Part shown: positions 43,741 through 54,100 of the stretch, piece after piece
Position numbering within the stretch: position 1 is the first letter of the stretch
Layout: each line of letters begins with the position of its first letter
Position numbers and translations under genes: made by a program
The notes under the pieces: model-generated
The model's database searches: none
What the model saw: the letters and a program-made list of their open reading frames with translations, nothing else
What the model was told of the DNA's origin: nothing
From: Clostridia bacterium
GTDB taxonomy: Bacteria > Bacillota > Clostridia > Oscillospirales > Acutalibacteraceae
Direction: 5' to 3'
Length of the DNA: 64,000 bases
Assembly: GCA_029098305.1 (NCBI GenBank)
Contig: JAQXOB010000036.1
Span: 16,059 to 80,058, forward strand

Positions 43741-45219
43741 ATGATAGACCTTCGTAAAAACGAGCAGGCTCTTGAAAATAATATTAGAAGAGCCAGAGAA
43801 CACAACATTATCATCCCAACTTTTGAGCAAATGAAGGATCCTAACAAGATTCCTGAAAAAATTCGTGAGAGCCTCAAAAATGTAGGTCTTTGGGATGTAA
43901 ACCCACTCAACCTTTTCAGAATTACATGGAAAAACGAACGTAAAGATTCCGGCGGACAGTTTGGTAAGCCAAATTACATAGTTCTTCCTAAGTCACTCAC
44001 AGGTGTAGACGCAAAGATTCTTTGCATGGTAGGAAAATATTTCCCAACAGGTTGCCACAAGGTTGGCGCATCTTATGGATGTCTTGTGCCAAGACTTGTA
44101 ACAGGTCAGTTTGACTCTGACTATCATAAAGCTGTTTGGCCATCAACCGGTAACTACTGCAGAGGTGGCGCATTTAACTCCAAGCTTCTTTCATGCCACT
44201 CTATCGCAATTCTTCCTGCAGATATGAGCCGTGAGCGCTTTGAATGGCTTTCAAAAATTGCCGGTGAGGTTATCGCAACACCGGGATGCGAGAGTAATGT
44301 TAAAGAAATTTTTGATAAAACATGGGAGCTTCGCAGAACTCGTGAGGATTGCATGATCTTCAACCAGTTTGACGAGATGGGTAACCACTTGTGGCACTAT
44401 GAAGTTACAGGCCATGCTATTGAAGAAGCATTCAATGATTTCGCAGGCGACAGAAAACTCAACTTTGCAGGTGCTTGCTTCACATCCGGTAGCGCAGGCA
44501 CAACAGCTAGCGGTGACTACCTCAAAGAAAAATTCCCACACATCAAGATTGGTGTTGGTGAAGCACTTCAGTGTCCAACACTTCTCAATAATGGTTTTGG
44601 TGGTCATAGAATCGAAGGTATCGGCGATAAGCATATTCCATGGATTCACAATGTTAAGAATACTGATATGATATTTGCAATTGATGACGAAGATAGCCAG
44701 AAGCTTCTTAGACTCTTCAACGAGCCTAAGGGCCGTGAGTATCTTGCAAAAGAGTGCGGTGTAGACGTTGAGACAATCGAGAATCTTGCATTGTTTGGTA
44801 TCTCCGGTATTGCAAATATGATCAGCACAATTAAGATGGCTAAGTATCTTGAACTCACAGAGAACGATGTTATTGCAACAGTTCTTACAGATAGCGCTGA
44901 AATGTACACATCAAGAGTTAGAGAGCTCAAAGAAGCTGACGGTGAATACACCGATAAGATGGCTGCTATCGACTTTAATCTCCATTTGCAGGGCATTAGA
45001 ACTGACAATATGGAAGAACTCACCTATGCTACACGTAAGAGAATTCACAATCTCAAGTATTACACTTGGGTTGAGCAGCAGGGCAGAGATGTTGAAGAAC
45101 TTAATGACCTCTGGTATGACTTTGATAAGACTTGGGGTTCTGTTCATAAGCAAGCTCCTGAAATTGATGCTCTTATCAATGAATTCAATGAACGCACAGG
45201 CTTACTTAAGAATCTTTAA
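43741..45219 (+). CDS. PLP-dependent enzyme of the tryptophan-synthase-beta fold, in the purine cluster
   Basis: The 492-residue protein starts behind AAGGAGAAG. The fold-type-II PLP signature is present: the probable PLP lysine is K107 in FPTGCHKVGASYG, and a glycine-rich phosphate loop occurs in SGSAGTTASGDYL. It is longer than cysteine synthases, by an N-terminal extension of about 70 residues and a helical C-terminus (about 400-492). Substrate is unknown. Context suggests an ammonia-lyase or beta-replacement enzyme on an amino acid from purine breakdown, such as 2,3-diaminopropionate, the job of YgeX elsewhere. A terminator hairpin separates it from the next gene. Confidence 0.8.
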   Translation: MIDLRKNEQALENNIRRAREHNIIIPTFEQMKDPNKIPEKIRESLKNVGLWDVNPLNLFRITWKNERKDSGGQFGKPNYIVLPKSLTGVDAKILCMVGKYFPTGCHKVGASYGCLVPRLVTGQFDSDYHKAVWPSTGNYCRGGAFNSKLLSCHSIAILPADMSRERFEWLSKIAGEVIATPGCESNVKEIFDKTWELRRTREDCMIFNQFDEMGNHLWHYEVTGHAIEEAFNDFAGDRKLNFAGACFTSGSAGTTASGDYLKEKFPHIKIGVGEALQCPTLLNNGFGGHRIEGIGDKHIPWIHNVKNTDMIFAIDDEDSQKLLRLFNEPKGREYLAKECGVDVETIENLALFGISGIANMISTIKMAKYLELTENDVIATVLTDSAEMYTSRVRELKEADGEYTDKMAAIDFNLHLQGIRTDNMEELTYATRKRIHNLKYYTWVEQQGRDVEELNDLWYDFDKTWGSVHKQAPEIDALINEFNERTGLLKNL

Positions 45220-45237
45220 TTACTAAGGTAAAATAAG

Positions 45238-45276
45238 TCCTGCCTGCAAGCTTTGCGGGCAGGATTTTCTTTTTTA
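45238..45276 (+). terminator. Hairpin between the two PLP-enzyme genes
   Basis: The stem TCCTGCC(T)GCAAG / CTTTGCGGGCAGGA is followed by a T-rich tract (TTTTCTTTTTTATTT), 19 bases after the stop. It may attenuate transcription, since no promoter is evident before the next gene. Confidence 0.8.
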
Positions 45277-45303
45277 TTTCAATATAGTTTGGAGAGATTA
45301 ACG

Positions 45304-46527
45304 ATGAAAAATGTAATTTCAGCAGTTTGCATAAAATGCGGTGCTGAGCATGAGGCATTGCCAAATATCACCACCTGCAAAAAGTGCGGTGGTTTGCTTG
45401 ATATTAAGTATGATTACAATTATATAAAGAAAACTTTCTCTAAAGAAAAGCTTGCACAGCGTGAGCTTTCTATGTGGAGATATGAGGAGCTTCTGCCGGT
45501 AACAGGTGAGGCTAAGGTGAAAAAGCTTAGAGTAGGCTGGTCACCAATGTATAAGGCAGACAGATTGGCAGAAGCTATCGGTCTAAAAAATCTATGGATC
45601 AAAGACGATGGTATCAACCCAACAGCCAGCCTTAAGGACAGAGCATCATCAATGGCAGTTGTGAAGGCAGCAGAAGCAGGAGTAGATACAATAGCTTGCT
45701 CATCTACCGGTAATGCAGCATCATCACTTGCAGGAAACAGTGCAGCAGCAGGTTTTAAAACATATATCTTTGTGCCTGATAGAGCTCCTAAAGGCAAGGT
45801 GGCACAGCTGATGATATTTGGTGCAAATGTTATCACTGTTAAGGGTTCTTATGAGGATACTTTCCGTCTATCAGCCGAGGCTATTGACAAGTGGGGTTGG
45901 TACAACCGCAACGCCGCTATCAACCCATACCTTATGGAAGGAAAAAAGACAGTTTCGCTTGAAATAGCAGAGCAGTTTAACTTCAAAATGCCTGATTACG
46001 TGGCTATATCAGTTGGTGATGGTTGCACAATCGCAGGCGCATGGAAGGGATTTAAAGATCTTTATGCTATCGGTGCGATAGATAAGCTTCCAAGACTTAT
46101 CAGCGTACAGTCTACCGGATGCTATCCTATCAACAAAGCTTTTGCAGAGAATAAACCACTTGAGCATATGGAAGAGAATACGATCGCAGATAGTATCGCT
46201 GTAGGCGTGCCAAGAAATGCTGATAAAGCTCTTGCCGCTATAAGAGAATCTAATGGTATCGTTGTAAACGTAACCGATGAAGAAATTCTTGATGCAATGC
46301 GCTTAGTGGGCAGAACCTGCGGTGTATTTGGCGAGCCGGCAGGCTCCACAGGCACAGCAGGCGTTAGAAAAGCTGTAAGAGATGGCTTGATTCCGAGCGA
46401 TGCTACAGTATGCTCTGTGGTAACAGGTAACGGACTTAAAGATGTTGCAAATGCTATCAAGGCAGCAGGCGATCCACTCAACATTGCTCCGGATATGAAC
46501 GAACTATTGAAATATCTTAAAGTATAA
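45304..46527 (+). CDS. Threonine synthase-like PLP enzyme with N-terminal zinc ribbon
   Basis: The protein has 407 residues from ATG 45304 behind GGAGAG. A rubredoxin-type knuckle (C9, C12, C25, C28: CIKCG and CKKCGG) precedes a fold-type-II PLP domain. The PLP lysine is K111 in NPTASLKDRASS, SSTGNAASSLAGNSAAAG binds phosphate, and the second glycine loop is near EPAGSTGTAG. By family it is a threonine synthase (ThrC) relative, but no threonine pathway genes are nearby and it lies between another PLP enzyme and ssnA. A role in deaminating the amino acid left by purine ring opening is therefore as likely as threonine synthesis. Function is unproven. Confidence 0.82.
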   Translation: MKNVISAVCIKCGAEHEALPNITTCKKCGGLLDIKYDYNYIKKTFSKEKLAQRELSMWRYEELLPVTGEAKVKKLRVGWSPMYKADRLAEAIGLKNLWIKDDGINPTASLKDRASSMAVVKAAEAGVDTIACSSTGNAASSLAGNSAAAGFKTYIFVPDRAPKGKVAQLMIFGANVITVKGSYEDTFRLSAEAIDKWGWYNRNAAINPYLMEGKKTVSLEIAEQFNFKMPDYVAISVGDGCTIAGAWKGFKDLYAIGAIDKLPRLISVQSTGCYPINKAFAENKPLEHMEENTIADSIAVGVPRNADKALAAIRESNGIVVNVTDEEILDAMRLVGRTCGVFGEPAGSTGTAGVRKAVRDGLIPSDATVCSVVTGNGLKDVANAIKAAGDPLNIAPDMNELLKYLKV

Positions 46528-46553
46528 CATACAGCAAAGGAGACTGACTTATA

Positions 46554-47882
46554 ATGATTATCGGTAACGGAAGACTTATCACTCGTGATGAGAACAACAG
46601 CTTCTTTGAAGACGGTGCAGTGCTTGTAAAGGGCGAGCTTATAGAAGCAGTGGGTACCACAGAAGAACTCAGAAAGGCTTATCCTGATGAAGAATTTGTG
46701 GATGCACACGGCGGCGTTATCATGCCGGGTCTTATCAACACTCACAATCACATTTACTCTGCGCTTGCAAGAGGATTAAGCATAAACGGCTACAATCCTA
46801 ACAACTTCCTTGATGTGCTTGATGGAATGTGGTGGACACTCGACCGTAAACTCACGCTTGAAGAAACCAGAGTTAGCGCAGAGGCTACATATATAGATTG
46901 CATCAAAAATGGTGTTACAACTATATTCGACCATCATGCCAGCTTTGGCAGCATAGAGGGTAGCTTGTTTGAGATAGCAGATGCTTCTAAGAAATATGGA
47001 ATCAGAAGTTGCTTGTGCTATGAGGTTAGCGACCGTGATGGCAAAGAGAAGGCGCTTGCATCTGTAAAAGAGAATGCAGATTTTATTAAATATTGCAAAG
47101 AGAATAAATCCGATATGCTAAAGGCAATGATGGGTATCCACGCATCGTTCACTGTATCAGACGAAACATTTGCAATGTGTAAAAAGGAATTGCCATCAGA
47201 TGTGGGATATCATATTCATGTTGCAGAGGGTATTGATGATCTTCATCACAGCCTCAGAACACATGGCAAGAGAGTCGTTGAAAGACTTATGGATAACGAT
47301 GTTCTCGGTAGCAAAACAATCGCAGTGCATTGCGTACATATCAACAATGCAGAGATAGAAATGCTAAAGGCAACCGATACAATGGTTGTACACAATCCTG
47401 AGAGCAATATGGGAAATGCTGTAGGATGTCCTCCTACACTTGATATATTCAAGGCAGGCGTGCTCACAGGTCTTGGCACAGATGGCTACACTAACGATAT
47501 GCTGGAATCTTATAAAGTGGCAAATATTTTGCACAAGCACAATAAGTGTCATCCAAATGTAGCATGGGGCGAGGTTCCTCAAATGCTATTCTCAAATAAT
47601 GCTAAGATAGCCAACAGATATTTTGATGTGCCACTTGGCATGATAAAGAAAGGCTATGCGGCTGATATTGTTGTATCTGACTACAACCCACTAACACCTA
47701 TGAATGGCTCAAATTGTAACGGTCATGTGCTGTTTGGCATGAATGGCAGAAGCATTATCACCACTATCTGTGCAGGTAAGCTTCTTATGAAGGACAGAGA
47801 AATTATTGGTGTTGATGAAGCTGCTGTTATGGCTCATTCTCGTGAGATGGCTGCAAAACTTGCAAGCGATATCAACGCATAA
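46554..47882 (+). CDS. ssnA: SsnA-type aminohydrolase
   Basis: The 442-residue metal-dependent amidohydrolase of the cytosine deaminase/TRZ group starts behind AAAGGAG. Metal motifs are PGLINTHNHIYSALARG (H64, H66), VGYHIHVAEG, VHCVHINNAE and GLGTDGYTNDM. Close neighbours YgfK, YgeW and YgeY and the N-terminus MIIGNGRLITRDENN identify it as SsnA of the selenium-linked purine clusters, a putative purine-ring or intermediate hydrolase. It is distinct from the guanine deaminase at 38541, which has a different sequence and spacing of motifs. Confidence 0.93.
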   Translation: MIIGNGRLITRDENNSFFEDGAVLVKGELIEAVGTTEELRKAYPDEEFVDAHGGVIMPGLINTHNHIYSALARGLSINGYNPNNFLDVLDGMWWTLDRKLTLEETRVSAEATYIDCIKNGVTTIFDHHASFGSIEGSLFEIADASKKYGIRSCLCYEVSDRDGKEKALASVKENADFIKYCKENKSDMLKAMMGIHASFTVSDETFAMCKKELPSDVGYHIHVAEGIDDLHHSLRTHGKRVVERLMDNDVLGSKTIAVHCVHINNAEIEMLKATDTMVVHNPESNMGNAVGCPPTLDIFKAGVLTGLGTDGYTNDMLESYKVANILHKHNKCHPNVAWGEVPQMLFSNNAKIANRYFDVPLGMIKKGYAADIVVSDYNPLTPMNGSNCNGHVLFGMNGRSIITTICAGKLLMKDREIIGVDEAAVMAHSREMAAKLASDINA

Positions 47883-47916
47883 TTACAAGTAAATAAATAA
47901 AGGAGAATATGTTCAG

Positions 47917-50900
47917 ATGAGTGACATAATGACACCCATTCCGTTTAAAAAGCTTATGAATCACATTCTCTGTGAATATGAGCAGAGCGGAAAAATATTT
48001 GGTGTATCAAAGTTTTATAAAAAAGGTAACAAAGCTGACTATACTATCTTTGGTGAAAAGATGGAAACTGTTTTTGGTCCTGCCGCAGGACCTCACACAC
48101 AGCTCACACAAAATATAGTAGCATCTTATGTTGCCGGTAGCCGTTTCTTTGAGCTAAAGACAGTTCAAAAGCTGGACGGTGAAGACCTTCCGGTGGCAAA
48201 GCCATGTATCAAAGCAGACGACGAATGTTACAACACAGAGTGGTCCACAGAGCTTCTTATTCCAGATGCCTATAATGAGTATGTAAAGGCATGGTTTGCG
48301 CTCAAGGTTCTTTCAAGAGAGCTTGACTTGGGTGACGATAACGGCTTTATCTTTAATATGAGCGTAGGATATGACCTCGATGGCATCAAAACACCTAAGA
48401 TAGATAAATTTATCGAAGGGCTAAAAGATGCATCTAGCCAGCCTATATTTGCAGAGTGTAAGGCTGTTCTTAAAGAGATGCTCCCAAGATTTAAAAAGAT
48501 TGATGAAGCTTTCATAGATTCTATTTCTCCAAGAGTATGCCGTAGCGTTACACTTTCCACGCTCCATGGATGCCCACCTGCAGAGATAGAGAGGATCGCT
48601 ACATATCTGATAACCGAAAAGGGACTTAACACATTTATCAAATGCAATCCTACACTTCTTGGCTATGAATATGCCAGAAATCTGATGGACGACATGGGAT
48701 ATGACTATGTGGTGTTTGATGATTTCCACTTCAGAGATGACTTGCAGTATAGCGATGCAGTGCCTATGCTTCAAAGACTGATTAAGCTTGCCGAGGACAA
48801 AAACCTCACATTCGGTGTAAAGCTTACAAATACTTTCCCTGTTACAATCACAAGAGGCGAGCTCCCTGGTGGCGAGATGTATATGTCAGGCCGTTCACTT
48901 TATCCGCTTACTATCTCAGTTGCAGATAAGCTTTCTAAGGATTTTGACGGTAAACTGAGAATATCATTTAGTGGCGGTATAGATGCTCTCAATGTAGAAA
49001 AGCTGTTTGAATGTGGCATCTGGCCTATCACAATGGCTACTACATTCTTAAAGCCGGGTGGCTATGGCAGAATGGTGCAAATAGCAGAAAATCTCGAAAA
49101 GAGTGCCGATAAGCTTAATGATAAAGAAAACACAGAATTTAACGGTGTAAATATAAAATTGCTCGAAACCTTGCTCAAAGAGGTAGTGGATGATCCACGT
49201 CACCTCAAAGAGTATAAGCCAATGGAGAGTGAAAATGACGATAACAGAAAGCTGTATCGTGGACTTGTGAAGCCGGAAGAATCAAGAAAGCTTGATCGTG
49301 ATCTGCCTTTGCTTGATTGCTTTATCGCTCCATGCTCCGAGGGATGCCCAATACATCAGAATATTCCTGAGTATATCAGGCTTTGTGATGAGGGTAAATA
49401 TGCCGAGGCACTCGCAGTAATCGCAGAGCAAAATCCATTGCCATTTATGACCGGTACAATCTGTTCTCATCGTTGCATGAGCAAATGCACAAGACAGTTC
49501 TATGAGAGCAGTGTGCATATCAGAGATAAGAAGCTCGAAAGTGCAGAAAAGGGCTTTGATGGATTTATCAAAACCTTAAAACCGGTTAACGAGAACGGCG
49601 AGAAAGCCGCTGTAATCGGTGGTGGTCCGGCAGGACTTGCAGCAGCGTTTTTCCTTGCAAGAGCCGGCAAGCAGGTAACTGTTTTTGAAAAGAGAGAAAA
49701 GCTTGGCGGTATAGTGCGCTATGTTATCCCAGAGTTCCGTATCTCAGGCGATGCTATAGATAAGGATATCGAGCTTGTAAAGGCTATGGGTGTTGAGTTT
49801 AAAACAAACACAGAAATCACAGATATTTCTGCACTCGAAAATGACGGATACAAATATATAATAGTAGCTGTAGGCGCATATAAGAAGGGCGAGATGAAAA
49901 TTGATGGCGAAAAAGCTGTTAATTCACTTGATTTCCTCGAAAAATGCAAGAATGGTGAGATTGCATCAGCCGAAAACGTTGTAGTAGTAGGCGGTGGTAA
50001 CACAGCTATGGACTGTGCAAGAGCCGCTGTGAGATTGCAGGGCAATAAAAATTCATACCTTGTATATAGACGTACAGCACAATATATGCCAGCCGACAGT
50101 GAAGAGCTTATCATGGCTTTGGATGATGGTGTAAAGCTCTATGAGCTTACAAATCCGGAAAGCTATGACGGCAAAAACCTGATTTGTCGCAAGATGAAGC
50201 TTGGCGAACCGGATGAAAGTGGCAGACGCTCACCGGTGGCTACTGATGAAACAGTGGAACTTCCTTGTGATATCCTGGTAACAGCTATTGGCGAAAAGGT
50301 TGACGAAAAACTCTTTGAGGCTAACTCTATCGTTAAGGTAGAAAATACAGAGACAAACAAAGCAAATGTTCGCATCATTGGCGACTGCATGAATGGTCCT
50401 GCTACCATCGTGGAGGCTATCAGAGATGCAAAAGAGGCGGTCAGTGCTCTCACAGACTATGAGTTTGCTGTAAACAAGGCAGACACAAGTTGTGAAAATA
50501 TGAAGAGACTTGATCTCAAAAAGACTGTTTTGTGCGAGAATTGTGATGACAAATGCACATCACGTTGCATAGAGTGTAACAGCTATTGCGAAAACTGCGT
50601 GACAGTATGTCCAAACCGTGCAAATGTAGAAATCAAGCTCGGATGTGGCAGAATGCCTCAGATACTTCACATAGATATCATGTGTAATGAATGTGGCAAC
50701 TGCTCCACATTCTGTCCATATGCAGGCTCACCATATCTCGATAAGCTAACTCTCTTTGCAGATGAGAAGGGTATGAACGATAGCCAAAACAACGGCTTCT
50801 ATATGGTAGATGCAAACACAGTTAAGGTTCGCTTGTATGGCAATGTTATTACAGCTGATTTAAATGATATGTCATCTATACCAGAGGGCGTAGCAGAGGT

Positions 50901-50940
50901 TATCAAGGCTGTTAATAAAGATTATTCATATCTGCTGTGA
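47917..50940 (+). CDS. ygfK: YgfK-type iron-sulfur flavoprotein (putative selenate reductase subunit)
   Basis: The 1007-residue multidomain redox protein starts behind AAAGGAG. Residues 1 to about 440 form a dihydroorotate/dihydropyrimidine dehydrogenase-like FMN barrel (TLHGCPPAEIERIATYL, FGVKLTNTFP, SFSGGIDALN). Then comes a GltD-like module with an iron-sulfur N-cap (CIAPCSEGCPIHQNIPEYI at about 468), FAD site GGGPAGLAAAFFLARAG (about 567) and NAD(P)H site VVVGGGNTAMDCARAA. The C-terminus has a Cys-rich stretch and CNECGNCSTFCPY, for further clusters. This matches YgfK. The name selenate reductase is historical; in purine clusters it is thought to reduce a purine-derived substrate. Last gene of the operon. 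Confidence 0.92.
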   Translation: MSDIMTPIPFKKLMNHILCEYEQSGKIFGVSKFYKKGNKADYTIFGEKMETVFGPAAGPHTQLTQNIVASYVAGSRFFELKTVQKLDGEDLPVAKPCIKADDECYNTEWSTELLIPDAYNEYVKAWFALKVLSRELDLGDDNGFIFNMSVGYDLDGIKTPKIDKFIEGLKDASSQPIFAECKAVLKEMLPRFKKIDEAFIDSISPRVCRSVTLSTLHGCPPAEIERIATYLITEKGLNTFIKCNPTLLGYEYARNLMDDMGYDYVVFDDFHFRDDLQYSDAVPMLQRLIKLAEDKNLTFGVKLTNTFPVTITRGELPGGEMYMSGRSLYPLTISVADKLSKDFDGKLRISFSGGIDALNVEKLFECGIWPITMATTFLKPGGYGRMVQIAENLEKSADKLNDKENTEFNGVNIKLLETLLKEVVDDPRHLKEYKPMESENDDNRKLYRGLVKPEESRKLDRDLPLLDCFIAPCSEGCPIHQNIPEYIRLCDEGKYAEALAVIAEQNPLPFMTGTICSHRCMSKCTRQFYESSVHIRDKKLESAEKGFDGFIKTLKPVNENGEKAAVIGGGPAGLAAAFFLARAGKQVTVFEKREKLGGIVRYVIPEFRISGDAIDKDIELVKAMGVEFKTNTEITDISALENDGYKYIIVAVGAYKKGEMKIDGEKAVNSLDFLEKCKNGEIASAENVVVVGGGNTAMDCARAAVRLQGNKNSYLVYRRTAQYMPADSEELIMALDDGVKLYELTNPESYDGKNLICRKMKLGEPDESGRRSPVATDETVELPCDILVTAIGEKVDEKLFEANSIVKVENTETNKANVRIIGDCMNGPATIVEAIRDAKEAVSALTDYEFAVNKADTSCENMKRLDLKKTVLCENCDDKCTSRCIECNSYCENCVTVCPNRANVEIKLGCGRMPQILHIDIMCNECGNCSTFCPYAGSPYLDKLTLFADEKGMNDSQNNGFYMVDANTVKVRLYGNVITADLNDMSSIPEGVAEVIKAVNKDYSYLL

Positions 50941-50966
50941 TAACTATTAGATAATTATGTTTTTAG

Positions 50967-51010
50967 AAGTAGGAAAAGTGGCGAATAAAACCACCTTTCC
51001 TACTTTTTGT
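50967..51010 (+). terminator. Terminator after ygfK
   Basis: The stem AAGTAGGAAAAGTGG / CCACCTTTCCTACTT has a short loop and a T run, 26 bases after the stop. Confidence 0.88.
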
Positions 51011-51060
51011 CTTTAATGTCCTAAAAAAGGTACTTCGCAGGCATCCTTTAATTATTCACA

Positions 51061-51089
51061 TTGTCTTTTTGATAATAATATGATAAAAT
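51061..51089 (+). promoter_or_regulatory. Predicted promoter of the addB-addA operon
   Basis: TTGTCT (51061-51066) and TAAAAT (51084-51089) are 17 bases apart, 41 bases before the GTG start at 51131. Confidence 0.6.
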
Positions 51090-51130
51090 TTATGTATTAG
51101 ATATTCATTTTAGTGTGGGAGTGATTTTAA

Positions 51131-54100
51131 GTGCTTAATTTCATTTTTGGAGCAAGTGGCAGTGGAAAAACAGACTATGTGATAAAAAGACTGGAGGATA
51201 TGTCACATAGTGCAGACACACCGCTGTTTTTAATAGTGCCGGAGCAAAGCTCTCACACAACAGAAAAAAAACTACTGCAAGACTTAGGCGAGCAGTTCTC
51301 AAGAAAAATAAATGTAGTCACCTTTAAGCGCATGAGTGACCTTATTATGCAAAAAACAGGCGGAATAGCAGGTAGACGTGTTTCTGATGGTGAAAAAAAC
51401 ATACTTATGTCACGTGCTATTTCTTTATGCGCAGACGAGCTGGGTGCATATAAGTCTAAGGCTATATATCCGGAGCTTGTGTCGCTTATGCTAAAGACAG
51501 CCGAGCGTTTAAAGCTGTGCATGGTGTCTTCTCAAATGCTCTTTGATGCGTCAGAAGAGATAAATGATGATATGCTAAAATCCAAGATAAACGATGTAGC
51601 CTTGATTTTTGAAAAGTACAATTCATTGTTAAATGAAAGCTACAGCGACCCATCAGATGATCTTGAAAAGCTTAGTGTAAAGTTATCACAAAATGATTTT
51701 TTCAAAGATGCAGTTATATTTATTGATGGATTTTCCGGATTTACCAAGGCGGAGTATGACATAATCTGCAATATGCTCGTGCAAAGTAAAGACTGCTATA
51801 TCAGCTTGTGTTATGAAGAAGAAAACTCAGATAGCGAAAAATTTGCACTCACCCACGATACCTATCAATCACTCATAAGGATATGTAATCGTGCGAAATC
51901 AACTGTTGGTCAGAAGATAAAATTGACATCGGGCAAACGCTTTGTTGCTCCTGAGCTGAAAATTCTTGAAAAAAATATTTTTACAAATGATAAAACAACA
52001 ACTGATATACAAATAGATAAAATATCTATAATTAACACCAAAAACATATACGATGAGTGCAACTATGTGGCAGCAAAGATAAAGGAGCTTGTTTTTTCGG
52101 GAGAATATCGTTATAAGGATATTGTTTTGATATCAAGAAGCTGTGAAAATTACCAAGGTGTGCTTGACATTACCTTAGAAAAATACGGCATACCATATTT
52201 TATGGATAATACGCAGTCGATAGACTCTCAGCCACTTATGCTTGCACTTCAATCTGTGATAGATGCCGCCTGTTCCAGCGCAAATATTGATGCTTTTATG
52301 AGAGTGTATAAATCAGGGCTTACTAGTATTGACTATGAAGATGTGTCATTATTTGAAAATTATATTTTGATGTGGAACATAAAGGGAAGCAGACTATATC
52401 GTGAGTTCACAGAGAATCCGATGGGTTTTGGCAGAGAAGAAAATGACAAAAGCAGAGAATTACTAAATAAGATAAATGACATACGTGAGAGGATGACAGC
52501 TCCGATATCATTTTTCAAAAAGGCCTCAAAAGGAAAAAATGCAGTCGAGATCTCTCGTGCACTCTATAAATATATAGAAAAAGCAGGCATAAAAGAAAGA
52601 CTTATAGAGGTAATATCAGAGTATGAAAGCAAAAATGACCATTATCATGCTATGCTTTTAGAGCGTTTGTGGAGCATTATGATGGAGTCTTTAGATTATA
52701 TTGCCTTTGCCTGTGACAAAGAACCTATGACGCTCAAAAGATACGGAGAGCTTCTTAAACTTGTCATAAACAGTGGAGATATAGGCAGTATACCAAAAGG
52801 CTTTGATACAGTAACATTTGGCACATCAGATAGAATCAGACCTGATTCTCCTAAGGTGGTATTTTTGCTTGGAGTAAATGAAGACGAGTTCCCTATGCCA
52901 CCTAAGCATGATGGACTTTTCTCACGATTAGAATGTGATGTTTTAAGCGATTATGGTGTAGAGCTGTATGATAATCCACAAAAATTAACAGCGATGGAAA
53001 CATTCTTCTCTTATACAGCGGCTGTGTCACCATCAGAAAGACTCTATATGCTTTATAACAACGGGAATCTTAGTGGCGAAGAAAAACGTCCGTCTGTGAT
53101 TATCACAGAAACGTTGAAAATCTTCAAAAATATAAGAATCACTTCAACCGATGAATGTAATGAATCAGAGCTTCTGTGGGCTAAAGAACCATCATTCGAG
53201 GTATATGCTAAATCACAGCCATATGGCAGAGTATCTTCCACATTGCGTAAATATTTTGAAGAAGATGATGTGTATGCCAAAAAGCTATCAGCGGTGGACA
53301 AAGCCAGACGAAAGGATATAATCACGATATCTGACAAATCAATAGCCGAAAAGCTGTTTAAAAAAGATATGTATGTGTCGCCATCACAGATAGAAAAATA
53401 TCATCACTGCCCCTTCTCTTATTTTTGCTTGTATGGAATTAAAGCCAAAGAAAGAAAAAAAGCAGAGCTTAATTATATAGAGTATGGCTCGTTGGTGCAT
53501 GGTATTTTAGAGAAGTTTTTTATAGATAAATCCTATGCTAATGTGGAGATGTCGTTTTCAGATATAAAGGATATTGTAAAAAAACTGACCGATGAGTATG
53601 TAGCAAAATTTATGGGTGGATATGATGACAAATCTCCCAGATTTAAATATCTATGCGAAAATCTGGTGGATAGAGTGACACAGCTCGTAATACAGCTTAT
53701 GGAAGAATTCGCACAGAGTGAGTTTAAGCCGGATGCCTTTGAAATGCAGATATCAAGCGACGATGAAATTAAGCCATATAGACTCGAAATGTCAAATGGA
53801 AAAACTATCAATGTGATAGGCAAGATAGACAGAGTAGATACATTCAGAGAAGATGGAAAAACATACGTTAGAGTAATTGATTACAAAACAGGCGGTAAGA
53901 AATTTGTAAAAGCCGATATTGTGCATGGGCTTAATATGCAGATGTTACTATATCTATCAACCATAAATGCAAATGGCGAGAAAAAATACGGCACTGTTGT
54001 ACCATCAGGTGTGCTATATATGCCGGCGGCTGTGAGCAATATCAATGTTTCGCCAGATACAGGTGACGATGAGGCACAGAGAATTGTTTCTGAAAGCTTG

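Noticed and set aside
37038..50940. A hidden selenoprotein with in-frame TGA
   Set aside because: All genes of the island read through to full family length without an internal TGA.
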